A stretch of DNA of 64,000 nucleotides from Paenibacillus profundus (GTDB lineage: Bacteria > Bacillota > Bacilli > Paenibacillales > Paenibacillaceae): positions 1 through 64,000 of the forward strand of contig NZ_JAJNBZ010000015.1 of assembly GCF_021369635.1 (NCBI RefSeq). Reading direction: 5' to 3'. The notes beneath the pieces were generated by a model, which saw only the letters and a list, made by a program, of their open reading frames with translations, was not told where the DNA came from and did not search any database. Shown here in pieces: positions 51,351-60,151 of this stretch (the stretch's first letter is position 1; each line of letters begins with the position of its first letter). The position numbers and the translations under genes are program-made.

Positions 51351-53411
51351 TCATTGTGCCGCGGCATCCATCCATGCCTCGTACATCATTTCCAGCTTGG
51401 CCTGCAGCGCTTCCCGCTCCGCGTGCAGAACGGCAAGCTTCTCCGCGTCAGCGGCGAGCGCAGGCGCCATCATCGCTGCGTCCAAGCTGCGCAGCTCCTG
51501 CTCCAGCTCGGCGATATCCCGTTCCAGTCGCGCCGGGTCTGCAGCGCTTTCGTGCAAACGGCCTCCTGTACGTGCAGCTTCATCGGCTTGCCCCCGTGCA
51601 GCCATTGTTTTTCCAGCGCCCGCTTGATCCAAGCTCTTCTGCCGAGCCGTGCATCCAGAGGGATTGGCGTGTGTCCGCGCGGCATCTACCTGTGATGCCG
51701 GCACTTTCCTGGCCGTTCTGGTGCTCCTGGCAGCATCCTCCCGTTCACGGCCTTTCGGAGAAGCGCCTCCTTCCCTGGCGCTGTCAGCCTTCGCCTTGTA
51801 ATTGTCGAAGTTGCCATGCACCGTAACCAGTTGACCTTCCTCCAACGACCAGATCTTCACGGCCAACCGATTAATGAAGTAGCGGTCGTGCGATACGGCG
51901 ATCACCGTACCAGGGAACTCCTCGAGCGCCTCCTCCAATGCCTCGCGGGAATCGATATCGAGATGATTCGTCGGCTCATCAAGCACGAGCAAATTCGGCT
52001 GCCGATGCATGAGCAATGCGAATCGCAGACGGCTCCACTCACCGCCGGATAGCGATCGTATGGACTTGAAGACGTCGGCGCCGCAGAACAGGAAGCGCGC
52101 AAGACGTCCCCGGGCTTCGCCTTCCTCCATTCCGACTGCTTCGCGGAAGTGTTGCAGCACCGTGGCGTTCTCGTCCTCCGGTGCGGCCTCCTGGGCCAAA
52201 TAACCGACATCGACTCGCGAACCGAGCCGGATCTCACCTTCGTCCGGTGCTTCAACCCCTAAAATGCACTTTAAGAGCGTGCTCTTGCCTGATCCGTTCT
52301 CACCGATGAGCGCTACCCGCTCCCCATAACGGAGCAGTTCGCGTACACCGCTGAACAGCACTCGTTCTCCGAACGCCTTCCCCACGTCTTCCAACGTCAA
52401 CACTTGGTTGCCAGAGCGGTCGCCTTGCTGCAGCTCAAGCTCCATGGCCCTGCGTTCCATCATCGGACGCTTCAGCTTCACCATGCGATCGAGCGCCTTC
52501 TGCATCGAGGCAGCGCGGCGATGGAAGCCTGGGTTCGGCGGATTCGCCCGGTTGCCCCATTCGATAAGCTGCTTAATCGTCTCCTGCATTTTTTTAATCT
52601 TCTTCTGCTGCTCCTGGAAGTTGGCGAACTGCTGCAGCAATCGGGCTTCCTTTTCCTGCTGGAATCCCGTGTAATTCGTATGGTACGTCACGGCCTCGCC
52701 GTCCTCGAGCTCAATGATCTTGGTCACGACTCGGTCAAGAAAGTAGCGGTCGTGCGAAATGACGACGACAGTCCCGGTGTAAGCCTGTAAAAAACGTTCC
52801 AGCCAGTCGATCGCCTGCATATCAAGATGGTTCGTCGGTTCATCAAGCAGCAGCACGTCTGGCTCTTCTATTAACATGGCGGCCAAGCCAACCTTTGTCT
52901 TCTCTCCCCCAGACAAAGACGCGAATAATCGCCCGTACTGCGTGTCCGGAATGCCGAGCCCGCCCGCCACTCTCCCGACATGGGCATCGATGTCATAGCC
53001 ACCAGCCCGTTCGAACTTCTCTTGCAGATCGCCGTAACGATACAGCAGCCGTTCGAACCCGTCTGCGCCCCCTGCTTGCTCCGGCTCAGCCATGATCCGT
53101 TCCAGTTCCCGCATCTCAGCCAGCCACTGCCTCGGTTCACAAAAGGCTCTCTCCAGCACATCCCGCACCGTCTCGTCGTCTCCGCTGCGAGGTACTTGAT
53201 CCAGATAGCCAATCCGTGTACCTTTGCGGATCGAAATCTGCCCGCCATCTGGCTTCTCGCTCCCATTAAGCAATTGAAGCAAAGTCGTCTTGCCCGTACC
53301 ATTGCGGCCGATAAGGCCCACGCGCTCGTTCTCACCGATGTCGCATGTCACTTCCAACAGGACCGATTCGGCCCCGTATCCTTTTTGCACCTGTTGGCAT
53401 TGAATCATCAT
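51351..53411 (-). CDS. ABC-F family ATPase (ribosome-associated)
   Basis: The 686-residue protein has two ABC modules and no membrane part. In module 1, Walker A is at 35-42 (GRNGTGKT), the signature LSGGE at 166-170 and Walker B DVLLLDEPTNHLD. Module 2 has Walker A at 370-377 and LSGGEWSRLRFAL. The linker (about 241-325) is charged and helical (FQQEKEARLLQQFANFQEQQ), as in translation-factor or antibiotic-resistance ABC-F proteins. The C-terminal extension (540-686) ends in a coiled coil (ARLERDIAELEQELRSLDAA). It starts at 53411 or 53408, and its leader carries an attenuator-like element. Confidence 0.9.
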   Translation of the reverse strand: MMIQCQQVQKGYGAESVLLEVTCDIGENERVGLIGRNGTGKTTLLQLLNGSEKPDGGQISIRKGTRIGYLDQVPRSGDDETVRDVLERAFCEPRQWLAEMRELERIMAEPEQAGGADGFERLLYRYGDLQEKFERAGGYDIDAHVGRVAGGLGIPDTQYGRLFASLSGGEKTKVGLAAMLIEEPDVLLLDEPTNHLDMQAIDWLERFLQAYTGTVVVISHDRYFLDRVVTKIIELEDGEAVTYHTNYTGFQQEKEARLLQQFANFQEQQKKIKKMQETIKQLIEWGNRANPPNPGFHRRAASMQKALDRMVKLKRPMMERRAMELELQQGDRSGNQVLTLEDVGKAFGERVLFSGVRELLRYGERVALIGENGSGKSTLLKCILGVEAPDEGEIRLGSRVDVGYLAQEAAPEDENATVLQHFREAVGMEEGEARGRLARFLFCGADVFKSIRSLSGGEWSRLRFALLMHRQPNLLVLDEPTNHLDIDSREALEEALEEFPGTVIAVSHDRYFINRLAVKIWSLEEGQLVTVHGNFDNYKAKADSAREGGASPKGREREDAARSTRTARKVPASQVDAARTHANPSGCTARQKSLDQAGAGKTMAARGQADEAARTGGRLHESAADPARLERDIAELEQELRSLDAAMMAPALAADAEKLAVLHAEREALQAKLEMMYEAWMDAAAQ

Positions 53412-53474
53412 CGTTATCTCCCTCTCTGATGACCCTCCTCCCCGCGCTGTATGCCGGTCCTCGAAAAAAAACAT

Positions 53475-53506
53475 AAAAAAGGCCGCGGGGAAATGTCCCC
53501 GCAGCC
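53475..53506 (-). terminator. Leader terminator (attenuator) upstream of the ABC-F gene
   Basis: On the minus strand GGCTGCGGGG pairs with CCCCGCGGCC around a 6-nt loop and is followed by six T. It lies 64 bp upstream of the ABC-F start codon and 24 bp after the stop of a 52-codon leader ORF. No promoter is visible between it and the gene, so read-through is needed for expression. Confidence 0.8.
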
Positions 53507-53529
53507 CTCTGGTTGAACCAGATGTTCCG

Positions 53530-53688
53530 TTAAGGCAGAGGCAGGATGGTCACTTCGCTTAAATGTTGAATTCGATTGGAATTACTGAAAATAGACACAC
53601 GTATCCCGTTGTTTACGGAATCATGGAAAATTCCGAGCAATTGCGTACGAAGCACATTCAAGCGTTCCGACATGACGTTGCGTTGCAT
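53530..53688 (-). CDS. 52-codon leader ORF of the ABC-F gene
   Basis: It begins MQRNVMSERLNVLRTQLLGI and ends VTILPLP. GAGGAGGGG lies 7 nt before the ATG at 53688, one of the best ribosome binding sites of the region, so it is very likely translated. The last codons encode Pro-Leu-Pro before TAA. The CAGAGG/CCTCTG pair around the stop codon and the hairpin CTGGTT-C-AACCAG just after it could shift with ribosome position and decide whether the terminator forms. It could also be a real small protein. It resembles nothing I recognise. Confidence 0.6.
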   Translation of the reverse strand: MQRNVMSERLNVLRTQLLGIFHDSVNNGIRVSIFSNSNRIQHLSEVTILPLP

Positions 53689-53754
53689 CCTGCCACCCCT
53701 CCTCGTTTAACATAATAAGAATTACAATACCATATGATGGATAACAAAAGCAAG

Positions 53755-53760
53755 TGTCAA
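53755..53760 (-). promoter_or_regulatory. -35 element of the leader-ABC-F transcript
   Basis: TTGACA on the minus strand lies 67 bp upstream of the leader ORF start. The -10 is weak: TATGGT or TATTGT lie at 20 bp or more, so the exact start is uncertain. It sits 28 bp beyond the end of the gene at 53789. Confidence 0.35.
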
Positions 53761-53788
53761 GTTTATAATCGAATCAATCTGATTTTTA

Positions 53789-54310
53789 TTATAATAAGGC
53801 AATATTGGGCTGACTGTGATTGGCGAGGCGGGAACGCCAATGATTTAGATGTCGGGATAGGCGTCTGTGATATGTATGTTCGTGCTGATGAGTTTCAAGC
53901 GGAATGTACATGCAGTGGTGTTCATAAGTGTCAACGTTGCGACGAAATTCGTAGACGATGTCTTTCTTCCCGAAGGTGTGTGGTCCCCAAGGTGTCAACG
54001 TATGTTGAAGGAACGGGCCTGATTCTGTGTCTATCGGCAGAGATACGCGGTATGAGCCTCCCAAAATAACCCGTCTGGATAAACCTTGAGGCATTTCGTT
54101 CCATAGGCTTGTCAAGCCTTGAACTTTAATTCCTGCAAAATATAATCCGTTCCTTCCGATACCAAAGCTGGAGTCGATATCCGCTTGGACCGACCTATTT
54201 TCCAACAAAAAAGGCAGTGTGCCGCAAGTTCGCTCCATTTCTGATATGGAATCACAATACTTCCCTACCATTGTAAATGACGGCAGTTGAATCGTTTGCT
54301 GAGTCTTCAT
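53789..54310 (-). CDS. GyrI-like (effector-binding) domain protein
   Basis: The 173-residue protein opens IQLPSFTMVGKYCDSISEME. It has IGRNGLYFAGIKVQGLTSLWNEMPQGLSRRVILGGSYRV in the middle and EHHCMYIPLE near the end, a pattern close to the GyrI/AraC effector-binding fold that binds small hydrophobic or drug-like ligands. The last 30 residues are Arg/His-rich and unusual. AAGGAGGGG lies 7 nt before the ATG. It directly precedes the leader and ABC-F gene on the same strand, which may link it to drug response. The fold call is by eye. Confidence 0.6.
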   Translation of the reverse strand: MKTQQTIQLPSFTMVGKYCDSISEMERTCGTLPFLLENRSVQADIDSSFGIGRNGLYFAGIKVQGLTSLWNEMPQGLSRRVILGGSYRVSLPIDTESGPFLQHTLTPWGPHTFGKKDIVYEFRRNVDTYEHHCMYIPLETHQHEHTYHRRLSRHLNHWRSRLANHSQPNIALL

Positions 54311-54478
54311 TCAGAACCCCTCCTTGGGAACTTAGTTTTTATCCCATCTTTGTATGATTATAGTAATAAAGAACTATTTCTTTAGACCCTTTTTCCGTAT
54401 TATCACACCTCCTTTTTACTATTATCGGAATAAAGTCCTAATACTTTGAGATTATTCCAATATTTAATGTATTCATTC

Positions 54479-54515
54479 CAAAAAAGGCGCTTCCGCTTTT
54501 TTTGCGAAAGACGCC
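54479..54515 (-). terminator. Terminator of the Gfo/Idh/MocA gene
   Basis: On the minus strand GGCGTCTTTCGC pairs with GCGGAAGCGCC through GGCG/CGCC, CTT/AAG and CGC/GCG and is followed by six T. Confidence 0.75.
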
Positions 54516-54544
54516 CGACTGTTCATTCCGTTCAATCATGCTAT

Positions 54545-55510
54545 CTAAAGGATGTCTGGTAATTGAATGTGGATGCTCGTTCGTGTCGCATTGGATAAAT
54601 GGGCATGGTGCACAATCGCTTGCGTCTTGATGTATTCCTTGCCGCTCGTCTCCCCTTCCCGTCCGGCGTATAATGACGCAACAAATTCATCCAAGCAATT
54701 CGGCGCGTGCACGCCGCTGAAGTCCTCGATTACGGTCGTGCGCTCGTCTTGCGTCAGCAGAATAATGTCGTCTATAAGCTGCAATGAACCTGATGTACCT
54801 TCGATGCGCCAGCTGCCGCTCCACGGCGTCGGCTTGCAGCAGGATGCGACTGTCGCATTGTAGCTGACGCGAATACCGCCCTCCATCTCCAGCAGCGCAT
54901 GCGCGTTAATCATTTCCTCCGCCGAGCCCCATCCTGCAACCGGATGATAGATTTCCGCGTAAATCCGCGCGCCCTCACGGCCGGTCAAATAACGGACCAA
55001 ATCGAAATGATGAATTCCGATGTCATCTAGTATCTGTACCGCATATTTACGTTCGACCTGATGTTTGCGGTAAAAATCAATATGCAAAGAAGAGATCTCG
55101 CCGATGGCTCCTTCATCCAAAAGCTGCTTGAGCTTGCGCATGAAAGGGAAACAACGGTAATTTTCCGCAATCATAAAAGGAATTTCCTCCTTGACCGCAC
55201 GCTGTACGATCCGCACTGACTCCGTATAATCGAATGAGATCGGCTTCTCGCACAGCACAGGAAGGCGGCGGTCGAACGCTGCTTGGTTGATAGACGTATG
55301 CACGAGCGGCGGCGTCACGTTTACGAGAAAATCTACCTGCTCCCGCTGCAACGCCTCTTCCAATGAAGTGTAGAACGGAATCTCTCGCCCGTCCAATTTT
55401 CGTTTCATTGTAATGTCCGTTTCTACAATGGCAGCCAGCATTCCGCGTTCGCTCAGCTTCTTATACCAATGAAATCCGGCGGATCCAAACCCGACTAACA
55501 ATGCTTTCAT
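54545..55510 (-). CDS. Gfo/Idh/MocA-family oxidoreductase
   Basis: The 321-residue NAD(P)-dependent protein has the Rossmann motif ALLVGFGSAGFHW at the start, the catalytic-lysine motif LPVLCEKPIS near residue 88 and the C-terminal alpha/beta domain with DDIGIHHFDLVRYLTG, holding the usual His. Members oxidise or reduce sugars and inositol. The substrate cannot be read. GAAGGGGAGAG precedes the ATG. It is monocistronic with its own terminator. Confidence 0.87.
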   Translation of the reverse strand: MKALLVGFGSAGFHWYKKLSERGMLAAIVETDITMKRKLDGREIPFYTSLEEALQREQVDFLVNVTPPLVHTSINQAAFDRRLPVLCEKPISFDYTESVRIVQRAVKEEIPFMIAENYRCFPFMRKLKQLLDEGAIGEISSLHIDFYRKHQVERKYAVQILDDIGIHHFDLVRYLTGREGARIYAEIYHPVAGWGSAEEMINAHALLEMEGGIRVSYNATVASCCKPTPWSGSWRIEGTSGSLQLIDDIILLTQDERTTVIEDFSGVHAPNCLDEFVASLYAGREGETSGKEYIKTQAIVHHAHLSNATRTSIHIQLPDIL

Positions 55511-55765
55511 CTGTCTCTCCCCTTCGCAATATATGTATTTCCTTTATTCCTCGCCCGCATGGCACCATAATGTGACGATTGGATTTTATCCGCCAGCCTT
55601 AATCTCTTCACGCTCCCACCACCTTTATTTGTTCTATCTGCATTATAGAGCAGAGCATATAAGAAGAGACAGGTTATCTATTCAGATTCTGTGGAGACAC
55701 TTCATCATTCACGAAATATTTGGTTCGTACAGTGGCATGTTCAGACTGAAGGGGGCGCTCATCCG

Positions 55766-56060
55766 ACCCTTTGCTTCAGTCTCCCCTTCCATCAGTGGTT
55801 GGCACGCCTAAGGACAACTCTAGGTTTCTGCCATCAGGATTCGGCATGCCCGAGGACGGCTCTGGGTAACTGCAATCATAATCGGCCGCTTCATGGCATG
55901 ATGTCTGGCGAAACAGCAATTACCTTACCTTGGACGTTATCCATCCTGATTGTATGGGAGAATGGAGCTAAGGGCCATTATAAGGAGAACTGACAGAATA
56001 TTTTCGTGTAAAAGGGAAAGGGGGAGCTGATGTTCTGAATGCAGGGGAGAGTGATGCAAA
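55766..56060. repeat. Intergenic repeat family, copy B
   Basis: The two ends match copy A (3565-3815): ACCCTTTGCTTCAGTCTCCC at the left and GGGAGAATGGAGCTAAG, then TAAAAGGGAAAGGGG and CTGAATGCAGGGGAGAG at the right. The middle is less similar and longer. Confidence 0.6.
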
Positions 56061-56132
56061 GAATGGATCAGGCAACCCTTATCCGGGAAGGGACAGGTGA
56101 CGACTGCAAGGCGGAAGAACATAAAAGACGAC

Positions 56133-56190
56133 AAAAGACATGCTTAGAGTTCACCCCTTTGTTAGGGATGCCTTCCGAAGCACGTCTTTT
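56133..56190 (-). terminator. Hairpin downstream of the stalk-domain gene
   Basis: AAAAGACGTGCTT and AAGCATGTCTTTT pair with one mismatch across about 30 nt, with T-rich sequence after it on the minus strand. It lies 43 bp beyond the stop at 56233. Confidence 0.6.
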
Positions 56191-56232
56191 CCTTTTTCAC
56201 ATCTGTATATCTTCTATCTCTAATCATCTACA

Positions 56233-57195
56233 TTACTGTTCTTCTTGTATTCCGATGACACCGGTCGGATCAATGCCTGTTTTTGCGCCAAATACCTCTG
56301 CCATCGATTCGAATGGAACGTACAACGCGCCGTCCTTGACCACAGGAGCCGTCTTCAACTCTACGTTCATTTTGCCCACGGCAGCATTCTTTTCGCCTTC
56401 CTTCAGCGCAATCCATTTCGCGCCGCGCACGAACTCATATGCGCCCGTGTCTGTGTTCCTCTCGACCGTATAACCAAGCGCCTGCCCGATGGCTTCCACC
56501 GGCACCATGACACTGTCCTCTGTCGTATATACCTCATCGGACTTCACACCGATGCCTTCGCCATTGACGACAATGACCCAATGCATGCCACCGAAGGAAT
56601 CTTGCGGAATTTGTTCCGATTGGCTTTGAATCGTAATATTGCCTTGCTCATCCAAGGTTACGTCCGCTTTCAGCACCTCGGATACGAATTGCAGCGGCAC
56701 GTACATCATATTGTCCTTCAACACAGACGCTTTGCCGAGCTGAATCGGCATTTTAGCGAAATTGTACTGGTCCTTGTTCAGCTGCACGCTCGTCCACTGG
56801 GCGCCCTTCGTCGCTTCAATCGATTTGTGCTCGGCATTCCATTTCAGGTCGTATCCCAAGCTGTCCATGACCGTTCGCAGCGGAACGAGAAGGTATTGCC
56901 CGTCTACAGCAATGTTGGCTGCAACGCTCTGGCCGTCAATAACCAGGTTTTTACGCTCGGATACTTTATGTAACCACTCCTTGTTGAGGCTCGTCTCGCG
57001 GGTGGACCCGATAATCTCTCCGTTATCGTTGCGGACAAACTGCTTTACATATTTATCATAAAAATCACGTTCTTGTTCAACAGGAGAATTTACTGCTCCT
57101 TGATCGTTCATTGCCTGAACCGGCGCAGCAAAAGCTTGCGCGCTCATCAAGCCGATGGCTAAGGCTAAAGCAGCGGCTACAGTTTTGTTCAACAT
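56233..57195 (-). CDS. Secreted copper-amine-oxidase-N (stalk) domain protein
   Basis: The 320-residue precursor has a signal peptide (about 1-23, ALALAIGLMSAQAFAA) and two stalk domains. The first, about 85-190, has LVIDGQSVAANIAVDGQYLLVPLRTVMDSLG and MMYVPLQFVSEVL. The second, about 205-318, has VIVVNGEGIGVKSDEVYTTEDSVMVPVEAIGQALG and ALYVPFESMAEVFG. The name is historical and no copper function is implied. These modules are common on Paenibacillus surface proteins. A perfect 16-bp palindrome lies 38 bp upstream of its start. Confidence 0.87.
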   Translation of the reverse strand: MLNKTVAAALALAIGLMSAQAFAAPVQAMNDQGAVNSPVEQERDFYDKYVKQFVRNDNGEIIGSTRETSLNKEWLHKVSERKNLVIDGQSVAANIAVDGQYLLVPLRTVMDSLGYDLKWNAEHKSIEATKGAQWTSVQLNKDQYNFAKMPIQLGKASVLKDNMMYVPLQFVSEVLKADVTLDEQGNITIQSQSEQIPQDSFGGMHWVIVVNGEGIGVKSDEVYTTEDSVMVPVEAIGQALGYTVERNTDTGAYEFVRGAKWIALKEGEKNAAVGKMNVELKTAPVVKDGALYVPFESMAEVFGAKTGIDPTGVIGIQEEQ

Positions 57196-57531
57196 TCGTC
57201 ATCCTCTCTAGAGTGCAAGTCTTGTTGTGACTCCAATTGCGCAATTGGTTGCCAACTGATTCACACTCTCAGACGGAGACGCCGTCTATAATGTTTCACG
57301 GAATGATTCATCCATTATGTTCCACCTAGGACGGCAATGGAATGACTGATGCATATTGGAAAGTGCAGATGTAAGATGAATGTCTTGTCACCCCCATGCA
57401 TGAACCCTTGAACCCACTGGGTAAAAAGTATACCGATTTCAGTTACAAATGATAGTTGCGGCCCGTAAATCGTGTTAGAATGTACGTGTCAGAAACAATG
57501 AGAGCCATTTTCATTTAAAGGAGCAGTGTGG
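57196..57531. other. 336-bp divergent intergenic region
   Basis: It separates the stalk-domain gene and adeR. It holds the palindrome at 57233-57248 near the left gene and the adeR leader at the right. No other element is recognised. Confidence 0.5.
57233..57248. promoter_or_regulatory. Perfect 16-bp palindrome, candidate operator
   Basis: CCAATTGC-GCAATTGG is fully symmetric with no loop, so it is more like a protein-binding site than an RNA hairpin. It lies 38 bp upstream of the secreted stalk-domain gene. Confidence 0.4.
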
Positions 57532-58767
57532 ATGAATATGGAGCCCAATCTATTCGATCGGCACTTCGACAGCCTGGAGGCCATTGCCGATACGGTTAGC
57601 GAGCTGCTGCAATGCCCTGTGACGATTGAGGATGCCAGTCACAATCTCGTCGCATACAGCTCGCATCACGCCGAAACCGATTCGGCACGGATCGCGACGA
57701 TTATTGGCCGGAGGGTTCCGGAGCAGGTCATCAGCACGCTGTGGCGGGAAGGCATCATGCAGCAGCTCATGACAAGCAGCGAACCCGTCCGTATTGGGGA
57801 AATTCTCGAAGTCGGACTCGGCAACCGGATTGCAATCGCCATTCGTCATCACGGCGAGGTTCTGGGCTACATATGGGTGCTGGAGTATAACGAGCTGCTT
57901 GGCGATACGGCACTGCTGCAGCTAAAGCAAGCGGCAGGCGCCGCCAAGATGAAGCTTATGCAGCTGCAGACGCAGCGGCGCAGACAGGAGCAGCACAGCC
58001 ATGACTTCTTCTGGCAGCTGCTGACCGGCCATCATGTCTCGGAGACGGTCATTCGCGAGAAGGCCGCCCAGATTGGCATCATGCTTCCGCCATCCTATCA
58101 AATCCTTCTCTTGCAATTTGAAACGGCCATAGATGATAGGCTGTACCGGCAGATTCACTATATGGTTAAAACGGCGCAGCGAATGCGCATCGTACTTCAC
58201 GTGGCGCATAACGACCGCTTAATCATACTTTCCTCCCCTCTTCAAGGAGGCAACGGCGGCATCCGGCAGTACAGGGAGGAATGCGGCCAGCTCGCCCGTC
58301 TGCTCAAGCAGCGCTTCGATGCGGAACCGGTGCTAAGCGGCGCAAGCGCATTCCGCGAGCCGTATGCAGCGGTCGAGGATGCGTACCGCGAGGCGCTTGC
58401 GGTGCTGCACTTGAAGCGGCGCTTTCCCGCAGAGCTGCAGGATGCCGGCGAGTATGGCGAGTTGGGCTATTACCGCTACCTGCCGCTGCTCGCGGATGAA
58501 CGCCGCCGGCACCCTGTCGCGCACCCGGGCCTCAGCAAGCTGCGGCAATATGATCTAGAGCACCAAAGCGGATTGCTGCATACGCTCGAGATGATGTTGA
58601 AGCATGACGGCAACGTGAAAAAAGCAGCGGAGGCCTTGCATATTCACGGCAATACGCTCATGTATCGAATGAAGCGCATCGCCGACATCAGCGACATCGA
58701 TCTGGCCAGCATGGATGAGAAGGTGACCTTGTACCTCGAATATAAGCTGAATCAGCTGGAAGCTTGA
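57532..58767 (+). CDS. adeR: PucR-family regulator, AdeR-like activator of ald
   Basis: The product is about 411 residues. It has an N-terminal sensory region (FDSLEAIADTVSELLQCPVTIEDASHNLVAYS), a central GGDEF-like part, and the C-terminal PucR helix-turn-helix (VKKAAEALHIHGNTLMYRMKRIADISDIDL). In Bacillus subtilis AdeR activates the alanine dehydrogenase gene, and ald lies just downstream here. The start at 57532 has AAAGGAG 8 nt upstream; GTG at 57526 is less likely. A terminator separates it from ald, so ald must have its own promoter. Confidence 0.88.
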   Translation: MNMEPNLFDRHFDSLEAIADTVSELLQCPVTIEDASHNLVAYSSHHAETDSARIATIIGRRVPEQVISTLWREGIMQQLMTSSEPVRIGEILEVGLGNRIAIAIRHHGEVLGYIWVLEYNELLGDTALLQLKQAAGAAKMKLMQLQTQRRRQEQHSHDFFWQLLTGHHVSETVIREKAAQIGIMLPPSYQILLLQFETAIDDRLYRQIHYMVKTAQRMRIVLHVAHNDRLIILSSPLQGGNGGIRQYREECGQLARLLKQRFDAEPVLSGASAFREPYAAVEDAYREALAVLHLKRRFPAELQDAGEYGELGYYRYLPLLADERRRHPVAHPGLSKLRQYDLEHQSGLLHTLEMMLKHDGNVKKAAEALHIHGNTLMYRMKRIADISDIDLASMDEKVTLYLEYKLNQLEA

Positions 58768-58768
58768 T

Positions 58769-58810
58769 CCTGTCATTTGTGATTTTTCACAAGTACAGGG
58801 TCTTTTTTTC
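58769..58810 (+). terminator. Terminator of adeR
   Basis: CCTGT...TTGTGA pairs with TCACAA...ACAGG around TTTT and is followed by a T-rich tail with seven consecutive T. Confidence 0.78.
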
Positions 58811-58846
58811 AGGAATTGGAATAAAGCGGTTTCATTGCGCTAGCTT

Positions 58847-58852
58847 TATACT
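58847..58852 (+). promoter_or_regulatory. Probable -10 of the ald promoter
   Basis: TATACT lies 44 bp upstream of ald. The -35 position (AAGCGG) is poor, as expected for a promoter needing an activator such as AdeR. Confidence 0.4.
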
Positions 58853-58896
58853 TTATATGGATAAAATATCAGTTTCAGGTGTAAGGGGGAGTTGCA

Positions 58897-60030
58897 ATGA
58901 TTATCGGCGTGCCTAAAGAAATCAAAAACAATGAGAATCGCGTCGCGATGACACCAGCCGGTGTGGCGGCGTTCACGCAAGCGGGCCATCAAGTCATGAT
59001 GGAGCGCGATGCCGGGCTCGGCAGCGGATTTGCAGACGAGGATTTCAAGCAGGCCGGGGCAACCGTGTCTGACCGGGCGGCCGACGTCTGGGCGAAGGCC
59101 GATATGGTCATGAAAGTGAAGGAGCCGCTCCCTTCGGAATATGGATACTTCCGTGAAGGATTACTGTTATTCACTTATTTGCATTTGGCGGCAGAGCCGG
59201 AGCTGGCGCGGGCGCTGATGGATAAAGGCGTGACGGCCATCGCCTACGAAACGGTGCAGGTGAACCGCACGCTTCCGCTCCTGACGCCGATGAGCGAGGT
59301 GGCTGGCCGGATGGCGGCCCAGATCGGAGCGCAATTTTTGGAGAAGCCGCATGGCGGCAAGGGCATCCTGCTCGGCGGCGTTCCTGGCGTAAAGCGCGGC
59401 AAGGTAACCGTCATCGGCGGCGGTGTCGTCGGAACGAATGCGGCGAAAATCGCGGTCGGTCTCGGAGCGGACGTCACCATCATCGACATGAGCGCCGATC
59501 GCTTGCGCCAGCTGGATGACATCTTCGGCTCCACCGTGAACACGCTTATGTCCAACCCGCTCAATATTGCGGAAGCTGTGGCCGAGTCCGATCTCGTCAT
59601 CGGCGCTGTCCTCATTCCGGGCGCGAAGGCACCCAAGCTGGTGACGGAAGCGATGATCCGATCAATGCGGACAGGCTCAGTTGTCGTCGATGTCGCGATC
59701 GATCAGGGCGGCATCATCGCCACGGCGGATCGCATCACGACGCACGACAAGCCGACGTACGTGAAGCATGGCGTCGTCCACTATGCGGTGGCGAACATGC
59801 CTGGCGCCGTTCCGCGCACGTCCACGATGGCGCTCACGAACGCGACCGTTCCGTATGCGCTGCAGATCGCGGACAAAGGGCTGGAGCAGGCGCTGCGCGA
59901 CAGCAAGCCATTGCTGCTCGGCGTCAATGCGGCCGGCGGCTCCATCACGTACTCCGCGGTGGCGCGCGACCTCGGCCTGCCTTATGTACCAGTCGAAGAG
60001 GCACTCAAGAAAGCGGCCGTAATTCTGTAA
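58897..60030 (+). CDS. ald: L-alanine dehydrogenase
   Basis: The 377-residue enzyme converts L-alanine, NAD+ and water to pyruvate, ammonia and NADH. R15, K75 and H96 match the substrate and catalytic residues of known enzymes ([40 protein letters not shown]). The Rossmann motif is [14 protein letters not shown], and the catalytic aspartate lies in VDVAIDQGG. Its length is that of the Bacillus enzyme. It allows alanine to serve as carbon and nitrogen source and is used in spore germination and sporulation in Bacillus. AAGGGGGAG precedes the ATG. Confidence 0.96.
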   Translation: MIIGVPKEIKNNENRVAMTPAGVAAFTQAGHQVMMERDAGLGSGFADEDFKQAGATVSDRAADVWAKADMVMKVKEPLPSEYGYFREGLLLFTYLHLAAEPELARALMDKGVTAIAYETVQVNRTLPLLTPMSEVAGRMAAQIGAQFLEKPHGGKGILLGGVPGVKRGKVTVIGGGVVGTNAAKIAVGLGADVTIIDMSADRLRQLDDIFGSTVNTLMSNPLNIAEAVAESDLVIGAVLIPGAKAPKLVTEAMIRSMRTGSVVVDVAIDQGGIIATADRITTHDKPTYVKHGVVHYAVANMPGAVPRTSTMALTNATVPYALQIADKGLEQALRDSKPLLLGVNAAGGSITYSAVARDLGLPYVPVEEALKKAAVIL

Positions 60031-60038
60031 TATACAAT

Positions 60039-60080
60039 AAGCCGGCGTCGACGAAGTTCCCGCTTCATCGATACCGGCTT
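60039..60080 (+). terminator. Hairpin downstream of ald
   Basis: AAGCCGG and CCGGCTT enclose a second stem, GTCGACGAAG with CTTCATCGAT (one mismatch). The stem is strong, but no T-run follows. Confidence 0.5.
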
Positions 60081-60151
60081 AACTTATGCCTGATAGAACA
60101 TCTTCCGCACACCCACTGCTCCGAAATTACGGTACATTTTTCACGACCTCG

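Larger units (their letters stand above)
55511..56232. other. 722-bp intergenic region with repeat copy B
   Basis: No gene is supported. It holds repeat copy B (55766-56060) and a hairpin near 56133-56190 that ends the minus-strand gene at 56233. Confidence 0.6.

Noticed and set aside
53476-53500. ABC-F start codon upstream of 53411
   Set aside because: The frame extends to 53474 through the T-run of the leader terminator, so it cannot be the true N-terminus.
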